A stretch of DNA of 64,000 nucleotides from Kribbella caucasensis (GTDB lineage Bacteria; Actinomycetota; Actinomycetes; Propionibacteriales; Kribbellaceae). Both the position numbers and the translations under genes were made by a program. Shown here one piece after another: positions 26,083-33,989 of this stretch; position 1 is the stretch's first letter; the number at the start of each line of letters is the position of its first letter. The stretch spans positions 25,642-89,641 of the forward strand of contig NZ_SNWQ01000029.1 of assembly GCF_004361855.1 (NCBI RefSeq), read 5' to 3'. The notes beneath the pieces were generated by a model. The model searched no databases and was not told where the DNA came from. It saw only the letters and a list, made by a program, of their open reading frames with translations.

Positions 26083-27636
26083 ATGGACGTCGCGGCCTGG
26101 TCGACCCAGCAGCTCGCCGAGTTCGTCGCCATCGTCTCGACCGCGCGGAGCGAGAAGGAGGCCGCCCACGTGGCGGTCGAACGGGCGGCCGAGGCCTTGG
26201 ACGCCGATGTGGCCGCGATCGTGTGCGCCGGCGACCTCATTGCGGCTGTCGGCTATCCGGAGGGCGCCGTGCCCGTCGGCGACCTCGCAGCCGCCAGGCC
26301 CGGTACGACGTACGCGCGGCAACTCGAAGTACCGGGAGTAGGCAAGTGCGAGGCGGCGTCGGCCCTGCTCGAACATCCACCGGGCGCGACGATGGTCGTG
26401 GCGCGGCTGGACCGCCTGACCCGTGAGGAAACCGGCCTGATGCGCGGGATGGCCAGGGTCACCGCGATCACGATGCGCATGCTCCGGGTGCTGGACGACG
26501 AGCGCACCGCGCGCAAAGAGATCGAGCGACTCGCCCACGAGCAGGCGGCCTTGCGCAACGTCGCGACGCTGGTCGCCACCGGCCCCTCCCCCGACGAGAT
26601 TTTCGCGGCGGTGGCACAGGAGGTCGGACAGCTCTTGAATGCGGACTTCACCGAGCTGACCCGGTTCGTCCCCAGCGCGGCCGTCGCCGTGGTGGCCGCC
26701 TGGAGCAAGACCGGCGAGCCGGTCCCCCTCGCCGGCCCCAAACCTCTCGGCGGGCACAACCTGACCACCCTCATCCACGAGACCCACCGGCCGGAACGGC
26801 TCGAGTACGACGACAGCGGACCGCCGGCCGCCGCGACCGGCGGGGTCCGGATCCGGTCGGCGGTCGGGGTCCCGATCAACGTCGAAGGTCAGCTGTGGGG
26901 AGTGATAGCCGTCGGTACGGCGGGCTACGAGCAACCGCCTCCCGATACCGAGTCGCGACTGGCCGACTTCACCGAACTCGTGGCGACCGCGATCGCGAAC
27001 GCCGGAGCACAGACCGAGCTGAAGGCGTCCCGCTCGCGGATCGTGGCCAGCGCCGACGAGACCCGGCGCCGGATCGAGCGCGATCTCCATGACGGCGCGC
27101 AGCAACGCCTGGTCTCGCTCGCACTGCGACTGAGGGCGGCTCAGGAAACCGTGCCACCCGAGCTGGACGAGCTCTCCGCGCACCTGGACAGCGTGGCCGG
27201 CGAGCTGACGACGGCACTCGACGAACTCCGGGAGATGGCCCGCGGCATCCATCCGACGATCCTCGCCGAAGGTGGACTCGCCCCTGCGTTGAAGAGCCTT
27301 GCTCGCCGTTCATCCGTACCGGTCGACCTGCGGGTGGCGGCGAAGGGACGCCTCCCCGAACGGGTCGAGGTGACGGCGTACTACGTAGTGTCCGAAGCAC
27401 TCACGAACGCGGCCAAGCATGCGCAGGCCTCCGCCATCCACGTCCAGGTCGACCCGATCGACGGCATCCTGCGGCTCGCGGTCAGCGACGACGGTATCGG
27501 CGGAGCAGATCCCGAGGGAGGCTCCGGCCTGGTCGGACTCAGGGACCGGGTCGAAGCCGCCGGCGGCCGACTAACCGTCCAGAGCCCTCCCGGCCAAGGC
27601 ACCCGCCTCACCGTCGACCTCCCACTCGGACAGTAG
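26083..27636 (+). CDS. GAF-domain sensor histidine kinase (NarX/HisKA_3 type)
   Basis: This soluble kinase of 517 residues has two GAF-like sensor segments (about 10-145 and 165-320; the second reads GVRIRSAVGVPINVEGQLWGV). The HisKA_3 dimerisation domain follows, with phosphoacceptor His about 336 in RIERDLHDGAQQRLVSLALR. The HATPase domain has N-box EALTNAAKHAQ, G1 VSDDGIGG and G2 GSGLVGLRDRV. There are no membrane helices. It starts one base after the FIST gene (TGA-G-ATG), so the FIST protein probably presents its ligand state to this kinase. The response regulators transcribed away at 23590-24713 are the likely targets. Confidence 0.94.
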   Translation: MDVAAWSTQQLAEFVAIVSTARSEKEAAHVAVERAAEALDADVAAIVCAGDLIAAVGYPEGAVPVGDLAAARPGTTYARQLEVPGVGKCEAASALLEHPPGATMVVARLDRLTREETGLMRGMARVTAITMRMLRVLDDERTARKEIERLAHEQAALRNVATLVATGPSPDEIFAAVAQEVGQLLNADFTELTRFVPSAAVAVVAAWSKTGEPVPLAGPKPLGGHNLTTLIHETHRPERLEYDDSGPPAAATGGVRIRSAVGVPINVEGQLWGVIAVGTAGYEQPPPDTESRLADFTELVATAIANAGAQTELKASRSRIVASADETRRRIERDLHDGAQQRLVSLALRLRAAQETVPPELDELSAHLDSVAGELTTALDELREMARGIHPTILAEGGLAPALKSLARRSSVPVDLRVAAKGRLPERVEVTAYYVVSEALTNAAKHAQASAIHVQVDPIDGILRLAVSDDGIGGADPEGGSGLVGLRDRVEAAGGRLTVQSPPGQGTRLTVDLPLGQ

Positions 27637-27708
27637 CCCGCCCGGACCTATTCAGCGGGCGCTCCCCCGGGTCTACTCTGAGGGAGTCCGAAGGATCTGT
27701 GAGTTGCC

Positions 27709-28386
27709 ATGGCTGAGCTCGTGGTGGGCGCGATCATGACGCGCAATCCGGTGGCCGTGCGTCCCGGCACCTTGTTCAAGGATGTCGTGTGCGCCCTGCT
27801 GGCAGGCGAGGTATGCGCTGTCCCGGTGATCGATGAGGGCCGCAAGCTCGTCGGCATCGTTGCCGAGGGCGACATCCTGGCCAATCTCGAATTCCATGGT
27901 GGTCTTGACCCAGCGCCGATCCTCCGCACCGGCGACGGGCGCAAGCGTTGGCGCATGGCCGCGGCAACCACCGCTGCCGAACTCATGGCGAACGCACCCT
28001 GTGTCGTCCGCGTCGATACGTGCACCGATCGGGCGGCCCGCGCACTCGCTCACTCGCGACAGCACTTGCTGTGTGTCGTCGATAACGAGCTGCGACTGGT
28101 CGGAGTGGTCACCGCGCGAAACCTGCTCACCCTGTACCAACGATCCGACGACAGCATCGCGGCCGAAGTCACGGCCCTTCTGACCGCTCACCAAGGCCGC
28201 CCAGCCCGAACACCAGCCGACATCACGATCAACGTGTGCCACGGGGTCGTCGTACTCGCCGGCTCCCTCACCTATCGCAGCCGGGTGGAACAAGCCGGTC
28301 TCGTGACCTCACACGTCGCCGGTGTCGTTGCCGTTCACAACCAGCTGACCTACGAAGTCGACGACATGCTGGTCACCGGCTTCTGA
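27709..28386 (+). CDS. CBS-domain pair with C-terminal BON domain
   Basis: The 225-residue protein has CBS motif 1 (IMTRNPVAVRPGTLFKDVV, IDEGRKLVGIVAEGDIL; about 9-60) and CBS motif 2 (LMANAPCVVRVDTCTDRAAR, VVDNELRLVGVVTARNLL; about 88-143). A BON segment follows (ITINVCHGVVVLAGSLTYRSRVEQAG and onward; about 170-218). CBS pairs bind adenosine nucleotides; BON domains bind phospholipids or partner proteins. The combination is common in actinobacterial stress regulons, where it is thought to be a signalling protein. Its end overlaps the next convergent gene by 14 nt. Confidence 0.9.
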   Translation: MAELVVGAIMTRNPVAVRPGTLFKDVVCALLAGEVCAVPVIDEGRKLVGIVAEGDILANLEFHGGLDPAPILRTGDGRKRWRMAAATTAAELMANAPCVVRVDTCTDRAARALAHSRQHLLCVVDNELRLVGVVTARNLLTLYQRSDDSIAAEVTALLTAHQGRPARTPADITINVCHGVVVLAGSLTYRSRVEQAGLVTSHVAGVVAVHNQLTYEVDDMLVTGF

Positions 28387-30538
28387 GCACCTGGTGACGT
28401 GCCAGCACCTCACCGATGCCGATGGCCGGTGGGCGCGGTGTGCTCGCTGCGAGATCGCTGAGCCGGACGGCGAACGTCGTCCGATCGTCGAGGGTCGAGG
28501 CCGTACGGCGCCAGCAGGTGAGCACGATCGGATCCAGCACCGCCTTGCCGAATGACCGGCGAATCTCCCACAGCGCGGTGGCCCATTGCAGCCCGGTCAG
28601 GTGTGAGCTGTCGAAGGTCTTCTGCATCAGAGCGGTTCCACTGGTGAGGTCGATGAACCCCGAGCGTGGGTCGTCGGCGTAGCTGCAGGGCAGGTAGTAG
28701 GCGAGCCCGGCCTCGATCGCCTGGACGTCACGGGTCCAGGCGTCCCGCGGAACCCCGATGAGTTCCTCCAGCATCCAGTGGCTGTACTCGTGCAGTACGA
28801 CGCCCTGGTACCTGGCGGCCTGTGCACCGAGGACCAGCCGATCCATCGCCGGCTCGGGGTAGGCGACCTGTTGGGCCGGATCGATGTGGAGAATCGGCAC
28901 TTGGCCGAGTGGAGCCCGGCAGTCGGCGATGAACTGCCGGTAGCCGCGCAGTACCGAGGTGAGGTCGGCTTTCAGGTCATCGGTGGCGGCACCGCTGAAT
29001 CTCACGATCGCGTCAGCACCACGCTCGGATTCCGTGAGGGGTGCGAAGATCCGGCGGGCGGAGGCCCTTGCAGCTTTGTCGCTCCAGAGTTCGGCTTCCT
29101 TCGACTTGGTCTTACTTCCCTGCTGTCGTAGTAAGGCGCTGAGCCCGTACATCGCGGCTGGATCGCCGGCGTCCGCGGCTGCCCGCCACCAGTGTTCGGC
29201 CACCGCCTGGGACGCCTGGTCATCCCGGCGATAATTCAGCAGACCGAGGTTGAACAGTGCGACCGGGTGCTGCGACCGTTGCCAGATCGTCTTGGCCTCG
29301 TCCAGATCGCCCAGCCTGGTCGCCGACAGGCCGACGTTGACCAGGGCGTCGGCGCCGGTGTTCTCAGGGATGAGTCGCCACAACAGCTCCGGGATGGGCC
29401 GCCGCTCGGCCGTCACATGGTCGACCACGTAGTCGGGCGCCCGATATCCGTCCGGCAGGCGATCCAGCAGCGCAAGCCCGCCGGCCAGTTTGCCGGTTGC
29501 CCACTCGAAGGCGGCATCCTGTTCGGCCGCGTCGCCGGCCAAGGCCGCCGACCGAGGCGGCAGGTACGCCGGCAACAGGTCGACCAGCACTTGGCGTGGC
29601 GCCGGGCTCGGAACCCCGGCGCGTCGCCAATCGGCCGCGGCCCGCACCAGCGCGTGCCCGATCGGTCGTTGGAGGACGGCGACGTCGAAGGTGCTCAGTG
29701 CCGGCGTGGCACCGCCGAGGAAGGTCGGCAGGCCGTGCTGATGGGCGCCGTCCCGTACGGCGGCAGGCAGCGCGACGTCTGCGCTATCGAGTTCGCCATC
29801 GGCCCAATCCACCACGACCGGATGGCCGAACCATTCGAGGACGTCGGAGTCGACGGACTGCAAGCCATCGTGAGGCAGTAGCGCTTCGTAGGCGTTCAGC
29901 CGGACCGTGGCGATGACCACCGTTTCGTCCTCGCAGAACGCGCGGAGGTCGTCGACGCTGAGCCCGGCCGAACCCAGGAACAGATCCAGACGGTCGAGCC
30001 ACACGACCAATCGGTTGGGCTTGATCCCCTGGCTCAGCAGGTGATGCAGGGCAGCGCCGTCCTTGGGCTTGAACAGCTGATGGTCGCCGAAGAGCGTTTG
30101 GGCGACGTGCACTGCCATTCGGGTCTTGCCCGACATCGCCTTACCAACAATCAGGACCCGTCCACGCTGCTGTACTGCGTCAGAAAGCTGCGGCTCCGCA
30201 GCGCGGGCGACGTACCCCACTTCGACCAGCGCCGGATGGACGCCTGCATAGCCCAGGTCTACATTCCCCACTCGTGGCAGCTCGTCCAGCGCGCCCGCCA
30301 CGTGCGCGCGCCTAGCCGATGCCACCGTGTCATCCAGCAGCCGTCCGGCCCGCAACTCCGCAACGAGCAACCCTGACATGACACCCAGCGCACCCGCCAG
30401 CGCTTCCAACCACGGCGGGCTGTCCGTGAAGCCGGCGAGGACCACAGCCGGAAGGGCACCGCACACAGCCACGACCAGCAACCACCAGGAGCGCTCGCGC
30501 CCCTTGGTCGCAAGCCACAGCCCTGGCCGGTGCCCCAC
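28373..30538 (-). CDS. Membrane-anchored P-loop NTPase with Sel1/TPR-like repeats and a C-terminal HEYSH metallopeptidase-like domain
   Basis: This protein of 721 residues has an unusual layout. Two N-terminal hydrophobic helices (about 18-36 and 44-60) come first. A P-loop NTPase domain follows with Walker A GKAMSGKT (132-139, preceded by strand RVLIVG) and a Walker B-like strand LVVWLDRLDLF (177-187). Helical Sel1/TPR-like repeats lie at about 395-492 (ALVNVGLSATRLGDLDEAKTIW; ALFNLGLLNYRR). The C-terminal region has HEYSH (583-587) and a downstream Glu in AIEAGLAYYL (E609), the ligand pattern of gluzincin zinc peptidases (HExxH...E). I know no described protein with this order. It could be a STAND-like sensor whose effector is a protease; that is inference. 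The gene stands alone on its strand, about 90 bp from the next gene. Confidence 0.75.
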   Translation of the reverse strand: MGHRPGLWLATKGRERSWWLLVVAVCGALPAVVLAGFTDSPPWLEALAGALGVMSGLLVAELRAGRLLDDTVASARRAHVAGALDELPRVGNVDLGYAGVHPALVEVGYVARAAEPQLSDAVQQRGRVLIVGKAMSGKTRMAVHVAQTLFGDHQLFKPKDGAALHHLLSQGIKPNRLVVWLDRLDLFLGSAGLSVDDLRAFCEDETVVIATVRLNAYEALLPHDGLQSVDSDVLEWFGHPVVVDWADGELDSADVALPAAVRDGAHQHGLPTFLGGATPALSTFDVAVLQRPIGHALVRAAADWRRAGVPSPAPRQVLVDLLPAYLPPRSAALAGDAAEQDAAFEWATGKLAGGLALLDRLPDGYRAPDYVVDHVTAERRPIPELLWRLIPENTGADALVNVGLSATRLGDLDEAKTIWQRSQHPVALFNLGLLNYRRDDQASQAVAEHWWRAAADAGDPAAMYGLSALLRQQGSKTKSKEAELWSDKAARASARRIFAPLTESERGADAIVRFSGAATDDLKADLTSVLRGYRQFIADCRAPLGQVPILHIDPAQQVAYPEPAMDRLVLGAQAARYQGVVLHEYSHWMLEELIGVPRDAWTRDVQAIEAGLAYYLPCSYADDPRSGFIDLTSGTALMQKTFDSSHLTGLQWATALWEIRRSFGKAVLDPIVLTCWRRTASTLDDRTTFAVRLSDLAASTPRPPAIGIGEVLARHQVLRSR

Positions 30539-30628
30539 CTACCTCACCCCCACCGTCCCCTCGAGTATGCACCGCAACGACCCTGCCAAAGCGAGATCGC
30601 CGAAGCGGCACACCCGAGCAACACCGGG

Positions 30629-31726
30629 TCACGGGTCGAGGCGGTAGAACCGCCAGAAGTCGTGCTCGATCGGCAAGACGGTCGTCGTTGCGAATCCAGC
30701 CGCATCCGCGTAGCGGCGCAGGGTGTCCGGACGCATGACCGAGCCTGTTCCCGCCGAGCCCGGCTCGGTGAGCGCAGCGGGTAGGCAGTGCAGCGCACTC
30801 CAGCCGTAGTTGAACCGCTCCAGCTCGTCGCCGGGCGCGATGAACGTCTCCGCCACCTTCTCGTCGGCGACCAGCACCGCGCCGGCTCGGGTGAGCAGCG
30901 CGCGGGCCGCCCTTAACGCTGCGACCGGATCGGCCATGTCGTGCACGGTCTCGAAGAACGTCACCAGGTCGTACCGGCCGGCCAGGTCCGGGCTGCCGGC
31001 GTCCCGGTTCCCGAAGGAAACCCGGTCCGCGACGCCTGCGATCGAGGCGTTGCGGCGGGCCTCGGCGACCGACGCCTGGTCGAGATCGATGCCGTCGACC
31101 AGTACGGCGGGATAGGCCCGTGCGAACGCGATGCTGGACCAGCCGCTGCCACAGCCGAGATCGGCGACGCGGGCCGGATCGACCGTGCGCCGCAGCCGTG
31201 CCTCAATGTCCGGCAGTGCCGAGATCCAGTCGGCGGCCAACTGGTGCAGGAACATGGGCCGATTGAGCCGTGCGATCCCAACACGCAGATCAGCGCCGTA
31301 CGCCGCATACGGCACCCCGCCCCCGGTCCGGAACGCGTCGAGCACCGCCGGCATCGTTTGGCCGAGGCTCGCGAACAGGGACGCCAGCGGCACGAGGTAG
31401 TTCAAGCTGTCCAGGTCCGTCATCACCTCGGCCACCCCGCTCGGCAGGCAGTACCGCCGGGTCAGCGCGTCACCGTCGTCGACGGTGACGTCGATCAGCC
31501 CGGCGACCGCCTGCTCCTCCAGCCACTCACGCGCGTATCGCTCGGCGATTCCAGCACGGGTGGCCAGCTCGACAGGTGTTGCGTCGGGCACCTGCGCCAG
31601 AGCCGCGTACAGACCGAGCCGGTCACCGACGTACACGTGCAAGAGTTCCAGGGCACCGATCGCCGCGTCGAAGAGCTGCTCGATGGCGCTGTCCCGGCGA
31701 TCGGTGTCGACGGTCGTCGTGCTCAT
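30629..31726 (-). CDS. SAM-dependent methyltransferase with N-terminal winged helix
   Basis: The 365-residue enzyme begins with a dimerisation/winged-helix region (ATRAGIAERYAREWLEEQAVAGLI, about 52-75) like that of O-methyltransferases. The Rossmann-type domain has motif I VADLGCGSGWSSIAFA (about 175-190), an acidic residue at the end of strand 2 (DGIDLDQASVAEA) and TFFETVHDMADPVAALRA. The start ATG at 31726 overlaps the stop of the preceding membrane-protein gene as ATGA, which fixes it; the frame upstream of that is non-coding in this phase. Substrate unknown. It ends a three-gene leftward run that begins at 33047. Confidence 0.9.
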   Translation of the reverse strand: MSTTTVDTDRRDSAIEQLFDAAIGALELLHVYVGDRLGLYAALAQVPDATPVELATRAGIAERYAREWLEEQAVAGLIDVTVDDGDALTRRYCLPSGVAEVMTDLDSLNYLVPLASLFASLGQTMPAVLDAFRTGGGVPYAAYGADLRVGIARLNRPMFLHQLAADWISALPDIEARLRRTVDPARVADLGCGSGWSSIAFARAYPAVLVDGIDLDQASVAEARRNASIAGVADRVSFGNRDAGSPDLAGRYDLVTFFETVHDMADPVAALRAARALLTRAGAVLVADEKVAETFIAPGDELERFNYGWSALHCLPAALTEPGSAGTGSVMRPDTLRRYADAAGFATTTVLPIEHDFWRFYRLDP

Positions 31727-32238
31727 GGTGCCTCGGCTCGGCGGGCCGAACGCAATGCCAGCAGTGGCCTGAGCGCAATGGCCGCGCCGGCGACGAAGAT
31801 CGCCGTGGCCAGATAGATCAGGCCGAGGTGGCCGATCGTGTCCAGGCCCCACGGGTAGTGCGCCGGGAGTGCGACCGCGAGTCCCAGCACCGGTGTGGCA
31901 ACCGCTGTCACATAGGCCCACAGCAGGCCACGCCGTACGCCGAACCAGGCCAGCGCCGCGGTCGCCAGTCCGGCGGCTGCGATGAAGCCCGACACGGCGA
32001 TGTGCAGGTGTGACACGTAGTGGTAGAGGTCGTCGCTGAACGTGCGGATCTCGTCCCGGGTGACGTCGACCTGCTCAGGTCCGATGCCGAGTTCGAGGAA
32101 TGCGCCGGTGAAGTTGCGGACGAAGAAAATCACTGCGTACCCGATGAAGGCGAGGCCGGCCAACGCCATCAGCGCCGACCCCGTCCGCAGCGCCGCGGAT
32201 TCGGCGGCGATCGATGCGTGGTGTTCCCTTGTTGACAT
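31723..32238 (-). CDS. Small integral membrane protein, four helices
   Basis: The product of 171 residues has four helices: SALMALAGLAFIGYAVIFFV (about 22-41), HIAVSGFIAAAGLATAALAW (about 78-97), LWAYVTAVATPVLGLAVALP (about 105-124) and LGLIYLATAIFVAGAAIALR (about 136-155). A periplasmic-side acidic loop (EQVDVTRDEIRTFSDDLYHYVSHLH) lies between the first two. GGAGGA lies 7 nt before the ATG at 32238, which fixes the start. I recognise no family. It is translationally coupled to the methyltransferase after it (ATGA) and follows another methyltransferase by 44 bp. Confidence 0.82.
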   Translation of the reverse strand: MSTREHHASIAAESAALRTGSALMALAGLAFIGYAVIFFVRNFTGAFLELGIGPEQVDVTRDEIRTFSDDLYHYVSHLHIAVSGFIAAAGLATAALAWFGVRRGLLWAYVTAVATPVLGLAVALPAHYPWGLDTIGHLGLIYLATAIFVAGAAIALRPLLALRSARRAEAP

Positions 32239-32282
32239 CACAGATCCTCCCGATCTGCTCGGTCGAGGTCCTCGACCTGACC

Positions 32283-33047
32283 TCAGTTCTTCACGGCGAG
32301 TAGCGAGATGCTTTTGACGCCGTACCTGGCGCTCGCATCGCGGGCTCGGTCGGAGATGAACTCGTAGCCGTTGCGCCACATGGCGGTGACGGTGAGGCCC
32401 GCGTCCTCGATCGCCGCCAGGAACGAGTCCTCCTGTGAAGCGCCACCGATGCAGGCGGCCCACAGATCGGCGTCGCAGACGATCGAGTCCTTGAGTTGCC
32501 GCTCGGTGACGATGTCGGCGATCGCCAGCCGGCCGCCCGGCCGTAGTACCCGGGCCGCCTCGGCGAATACCCGGGACTTGTCCGGTGACAGGTTGATCAC
32601 CCCGTTCGAGATGACGCAGTCGAACGTCTCGTCGTCGGCCGGGATGCTCTCGATGCGGCCTTCGCGGAACGCGACCTGGTCCAGTCCTGCCGCCGTGGCG
32701 AGCCGACGGGCACGGTCGAGTTGCTGCGGTGTGAAGTCGATGCCGACGACCCGGCCGCGAGGACCGACCAGCTGGGCGGCGTAGCAGGCGTCCATGCCCG
32801 AGCCGCTCCCCAGGTCGATCACCCGCTCCCCCTCCACGAGCTGTGCGAGACCGAATACATAGCCAACCCCGGCGAACGAGTCAACCGCACCACCAGGTAC
32901 CCGGTCCAGCAGATCCCGGTCATACCCGAGCCGATCGGCAAGCCGCCGACCCATCTCGAAGTGGTACGCACCGTGTGGCGCCTCGGCCACCAGGCGGTAC
33001 ATCTCCTTGACCTTGGCCTCCAGCGCCACCACATCCACGATCGTCAT
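32283..33047 (-). CDS. ArsM/UbiE-like SAM methyltransferase lacking the SNC cysteine
   Basis: The 254-residue methyltransferase has motif I VIDLGSGSGMDACYAA (about 77-92), the acidic strand-2 end (VVGIDFTPQQLDRAR) and CVISNGVINLSPDKSRVF (about 142-159). That last stretch matches arsenite methyltransferases (SNCVINLSPDK), except that the arsenic-binding Cys is Gly. A second Cys at LWAACIGGA (about 195) is kept. Arsenic methylation is therefore doubtful; another soft nucleophile or small metabolite is more likely. It diverges from the ECF sigma operon, whose third gene encodes a paralogue with the same substitution. Confidence 0.88.
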   Translation of the reverse strand: MTIVDVVALEAKVKEMYRLVAEAPHGAYHFEMGRRLADRLGYDRDLLDRVPGGAVDSFAGVGYVFGLAQLVEGERVIDLGSGSGMDACYAAQLVGPRGRVVGIDFTPQQLDRARRLATAAGLDQVAFREGRIESIPADDETFDCVISNGVINLSPDKSRVFAEAARVLRPGGRLAIADIVTERQLKDSIVCDADLWAACIGGASQEDSFLAAIEDAGLTVTAMWRNGYEFISDRARDASARYGVKSISLLAVKN

Positions 33048-33095
33048 TCCCTGCTCCTCTCCCCTTTGAACAGGAGACGTGGCGAGGCGTTCGTC

Positions 33096-33123
33096 TTATT
33101 GCCGATGGCACCAGATGCAATAA
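33096..33123. promoter_or_regulatory. Inverted repeat in the methyltransferase/sigma divergent region
   Basis: TTATTGC (33096-33102) and GCAATAA (33117-33123) are a perfect 7-bp inverted repeat with a 14-nt centre. It overlaps a minus-strand promoter candidate, TTGCAT (33120-33115) with TAAGAC (33098-33093). On the plus strand GAACA near 33068 and CGTC near 33092 resemble an ECF-type promoter. Confidence 0.45.
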
Positions 33124-33183
33124 AGTGAAGGTGCGCAGCGTCTACACGATGTGACGCTGCTGGGTGTCAGGCCGGGGGAACCG

Positions 33184-33765
33184 ATGGACGCCTCCCGAAC
33201 GGAACAACGGGAGAGCTTCCGCGCGCTCGCGAGTGCACAGCTTCCACGGCTCTACTCGATCGCGCGGCGGCTGGTCGGGGACGACGCCGAGGACGCCGTA
33301 CAAGACTGCCTGCTGAAGGGCTTCCAGCGGTACGACCAGCTGAAGTCGGCCGAATCAGCGCCGGCCTGGCTGACGAGCATCCTGGTGAACAGCTGCCACG
33401 ACGTCGGCCGTGCCAGCGCCCGCCGGCCGCAGGTGATCGATTTCGAAGAGGTCGAGAAGTTCTCCCTGTACCGCAAGATCGCCTACGAAGACCCGTTCCC
33501 GTACTCCGACTCGTTGCACCTGGACTTTCTCGGTGAGTTCGGTCCGGAAGACGTGCACGCCGTACTGATGCGGCTCCCGCCGCTCTACCGCATCCCGTTG
33601 GTACTGGTCTATATGGAGGGCTTCCTGGCGAAGGAGCTCGCCCGGCGACTCGACGCACCGCTCGGGACCGTACTGGCGCGACTGCACCGGGGGCGGAAGC
33701 TGTTCGAGAAAGAGCTGTGGGAGTACGCCCGGGAGACCGGGCTACTGAAAGAGGGCGCACGATGA
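33184..33765 (+). CDS. ECF-type RNA polymerase sigma factor
   Basis: The product of 193 residues has sigma region 2 (LPRLYSIARRLVGDDAEDAV then QDCLLKGFQRY, about 20-50; LTSILVNSCHDVGR) and region 4 (LPPLYRIPLVLVYMEGFLAKELARRL and TVLARLHRGRKLFEKEL, about 130-175). The ATG at 33184 is chosen because GGGGGAA lies a few bases before it; an upstream start at 33151 has no such site. The stop overlaps the anti-sigma start as ATGA. It should be held inactive by that zinc-finger protein and released by a thiol- or metal-type signal (inference). Confidence 0.92.
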   Translation: MDASRTEQRESFRALASAQLPRLYSIARRLVGDDAEDAVQDCLLKGFQRYDQLKSAESAPAWLTSILVNSCHDVGRASARRPQVIDFEEVEKFSLYRKIAYEDPFPYSDSLHLDFLGEFGPEDVHAVLMRLPPLYRIPLVLVYMEGFLAKELARRLDAPLGTVLARLHRGRKLFEKELWEYARETGLLKEGAR

Positions 33766-33989
33766 TCAGCTGCCACGAAGCGGTCGGACAACTGTGGGAG
33801 TACCTCGACGGAGTTGTCGACGAGGCCGACCGCGCGCTCGTCGAAGAACACCTGTCCCGCTGCCGGCGCTGCTGCGGCGAGATGGAATTCGCCCAAGAGT
33901 TGCGCAGAACGCTGGCCGGATCGGTCCGCACCGAGATCCCCGCCGACGTGCTGCTCCGGCTGAACCAGACACTCGAGGAGCTGGACTGA
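33762..33989 (+). CDS. Zinc-finger anti-sigma factor
   Basis: This 75-residue soluble protein carries a ZAS/zf-HC2 pattern: MISCHEAVGQLWEYLDG, then EEHLSRCRRCCGEM (His-x3-Cys-x2-Cys at about 28-35). There is no membrane helix, so it is of the cytoplasmic RsrA kind, in which zinc-bound cysteines form disulfides and release the sigma factor. ATG 33762 overlaps the sigma stop (ATGA) and its own stop overlaps the methyltransferase start (TGATG), so the three genes are one translational unit. An extra Cys directly follows the CxxC. Confidence 0.9.
   Translation: MISCHEAVGQLWEYLDGVVDEADRALVEEHLSRCRRCCGEMEFAQELRRTLAGSVRTEIPADVLLRLNQTLEELD

Noticed and set aside
31270..31816. Plus-strand frames opposite the winged-helix methyltransferase
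   Set aside because: Antisense of a gene with clear SAM-binding motifs and coupled start.
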